A stretch of 14,775 bases of DNA, taken from positions 1 to 14,775 of the forward strand of contig DCOU01000116.1 of the NCBI GenBank assembly GCA_002322525.1, in the 5' to 3' direction. Positions 13,289 to 14,775 of this stretch are shown here, one piece after another. Position 1 is the stretch's first letter. Every line of letters begins with the position of its first letter. Source of the stretch: Candidatus Omnitrophica bacterium UBA1562 (GTDB taxonomy: Bacteria > Omnitrophota > Gorgyraeia > Gygaellales > Profunditerraquicolaceae). The notes beneath the pieces were generated by a model, which saw only the letters and a list, made by a program, of their open reading frames with translations, searched no databases and was not told where the DNA came from. Position numbers and translations under genes: made by a program.

Positions 13289-13382
13289 ACCCCGCCTACG
13301 GTGGGGGTAATTCGCACATATAACCCACACACCCAGAATTTACGCTAATTATAATCTCTGGGTGTAGGGTTATACGCTCATT
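13289..13382 (+). repeat. Composite palindromic element, copy D
   Basis: Hairpin A is CCCCGCC (13290-13296) with GGTGGGG (13300-13306), with a TAC loop. Then come GGGGTAATTCG and hairpin B: TATAACCC/GGGTTATA (13319-13326/13367-13374) and ACACCCAGA/TCTGGGTGT (13329-13337/13357-13365). It ends in CTCATT (13377-13382), and the helicase ATG begins at 13385. Relative to copy C the stem has TT changed to CC with AA changed to GG on the other side, so pairing is kept. Confidence 0.8.
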
Positions 13383-13384
13383 AA

Positions 13385-14775
13385 ATGAACAAAATTTTAG
13401 AAGGTTTAAACAAGGAACAAATAGAGGCAGTTACGCATAGGGCTGGCCCCCTGCTTATTATCGCAGGTGCAGGAACCGGTAAGACCACGGTTATTACCCG
13501 TAGAATTGCCTGGCTCTTGGCCGAGGGATTGGCTAAGACTGGAGAGATCCTGGCACTTACCTTTACAGATAAGGCAGCAGGGGAAATGCAGGAACGCGTA
13601 GATATCCTCGTGCCTTATGGCTATACCGACATCTGGATTTCTACTTTTCATGCCTTCGGCGATAGATTGTTACGTGAAAATGCTCTGGTTGCGGGCCTTA
13701 ATCCGGATTTTAAGGTCTTAACCCGGCCTGAGGCAGCGGTATTTTTTCGTGAGCATCTCTTTGAGTTTGACCTTTCGTACTACAGGCCTTTAGCTGACCC
13801 TACGCGTTTTATTGAAGCACTGATATCCTTATTCAGCCGCGCTAAAGATGAGGATGTATCGCCTCAAGAATATCTTGAGTATGCCATGGCACTTATATCA
13901 AAGTCAGGACAGGACCCCCAGAATTTGTCCTTAAAAGAAGAAGCCCGGCAGCAGATGGAGGTTGCGCGCGCCTATGCTCAATATCAGGAATTACTTGCTA
14001 AGGAAGGACTCATCGATTTTGGTAACCAGTTTTATTTGGCACTGAAACTTTTAAGGGAGCATCCTTTAATTTTAAAAAAATACCAAGAGCAGTTTAAATA
14101 TATCTTGGTCGATGAATTTCAAGATACAAATTATGCCCAGTATCAATTGGTAAAGCTTTTGAGCGGCAAAACCCGCAATATCACGGTGACAGGAGACGAT
14201 GATCAGTGCATCTATCGCTTCCGGGGCGCTGCTTATTCCAACCTCCTGAATTTTATAAATGATTTCTCTGATGCTGAAGAGGTAAGTATTGTTCGGAATT
14301 ATCGTTCTTCTCAGGCAATTTTAGATAGCGCCTATCGGCTTATACAAAATAATAATCCTGAGCGTTTTGAGGTGAAAGCAAATATTGATAAACGACTCAT
14401 CGGTTTAACTAAAGAAGGTAACCCTGTGCAGCACTTACATTTTGATACAAATTCTACCGAAGCAGATAATGTAGCTAAGCTCATAAAAGGCAAAGTAGGG
14501 ACGGGAAATCTTAAGTATCGCGATTTCGCGATTCTCGTGCGTTCAAATTCTGATGCCCAAAGCTTTTTACAGGCATTGAATATGCAGGATATACCCTGGC
14601 AGTTCAGCGGTAATCAGGGGCTTTATTCGCGGGAAGAGGTTAAGTTATGCATAAATTTTTTACGCGCGGTGGCTAACCCTTCGGATTCCCTTAGTTTATA
14701 TTATCTGGTCAGTTCCAAAGTCTATTCCTTAAGCCTTTCTGATTTAGGCCTGTGCGCGCATTATGCAAAACGCAG
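13385..14775 (+). CDS. UvrD/PcrA-type superfamily 1 DNA helicase (3' end outside window)
   Basis: An ATP-dependent 3'-to-5' DNA helicase of DNA repair; 463 codons are visible and the frame is open at the window edge. Motifs in order: Q motif LNKEQIEAV (8-16), Walker A AGAGTGKTT (27-35), motif Ia LTFTDKAAGEM, STFHAFG, Walker B VDEFQDTN (about 241-248), motif III GDDDQCIYRFRGA (about 269-281, Cys where Ser is usual) and motif IV VRNYRSSQAIL. Motifs V and VI lie beyond the window, so it cannot be told whether a nuclease domain follows, as in AddA-like relatives. The ATG at 13385 follows the repeat element by 2 nt with no Shine-Dalgarno. The start is fixed by the Q motif spacing. Confidence 0.93.
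   Translation, partial: MNKILEGLNKEQIEAVTHRAGPLLIIAGAGTGKTTVITRRIAWLLAEGLAKTGEILALTFTDKAAGEMQERVDILVPYGYTDIWISTFHAFGDRLLRENALVAGLNPDFKVLTRPEAAVFFREHLFEFDLSYYRPLADPTRFIEALISLFSRAKDEDVSPQEYLEYAMALISKSGQDPQNLSLKEEARQQMEVARAYAQYQELLAKEGLIDFGNQFYLALKLLREHPLILKKYQEQFKYILVDEFQDTNYAQYQLVKLLSGKTRNITVTGDDDQCIYRFRGAAYSNLLNFINDFSDAEEVSIVRNYRSSQAILDSAYRLIQNNNPERFEVKANIDKRLIGLTKEGNPVQHLHFDTNSTEADNVAKLIKGKVGTGNLKYRDFAILVRSNSDAQSFLQALNMQDIPWQFSGNQGLYSREEVKLCINFLRAVANPSDSLSLYYLVSSKVYSLSLSDLGLCAHYAKR

Overview
The window is chromosomal DNA of an uncultivated, AT-leaning, diderm bacterium. A BamE/SmpA-like lipoprotein suggests an outer membrane. Zinc-ribbon L28, a DUF5679-type protein, an ArgRS with an MSTR-type signature loop and very many intergenic palindromes recall Candidatus Omnitrophota and similar lineages. 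That placement is inference and is not proven by any gene here.

Layout. Positions 72-6271 hold a tryptophan biosynthesis locus in the order trpD-trpC-trpF, then a 1.67 kb interruption, then trpB-trpA. The interruption carries a small lipoprotein gene, a small zinc-ribbon membrane protein gene and several long imperfect palindromes. trpBA has its own consensus-like promoter and a leader of about 210 nt with two mutually exclusive hairpins, one of which covers the trpB ribosome binding site. An M16 zinc peptidase and a DUF21/CBS membrane protein follow on the same strand. Tandem promoters at 8596-8675 then start a second group: DUF5679 protein, rsfS, argS and recJ, covering ribosome silencing, arginyl-tRNA synthesis and single-strand exonuclease. 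rpmB (ribosomal protein L28) faces recJ tail-to-tail on the minus strand with its own good promoter. The window ends inside a UvrD/PcrA-type helicase gene.

The five trp genes convert anthranilate to tryptophan: TrpD adds phosphoribose, TrpF isomerises, TrpC closes the indole ring, and TrpA and TrpB form the synthase. trpE and trpG are not in view and may lie upstream.

The most unusual content lies between, and in two cases inside, the genes. (1) A composite two-hairpin element (hairpin A, AATTCG, hairpin B with AACTTAC/GTAAGTT, then CTCATT) occurs four times, three on + and one on -, with compensatory stem changes and with edges that abut start or stop codons. (2) Two 28-nt palindromes sharing the core CCCCTGCGCGCAGG sit in frame inside rsfS and argS, read in different frames. 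(3) Two other families of long hairpins are built from the words ACACAGATT and CACTGAG. (4) rsfS has no ATG, GTG or TTG in its conserved N-terminal region. No tRNA, rRNA, CRISPR array or transposase was seen.
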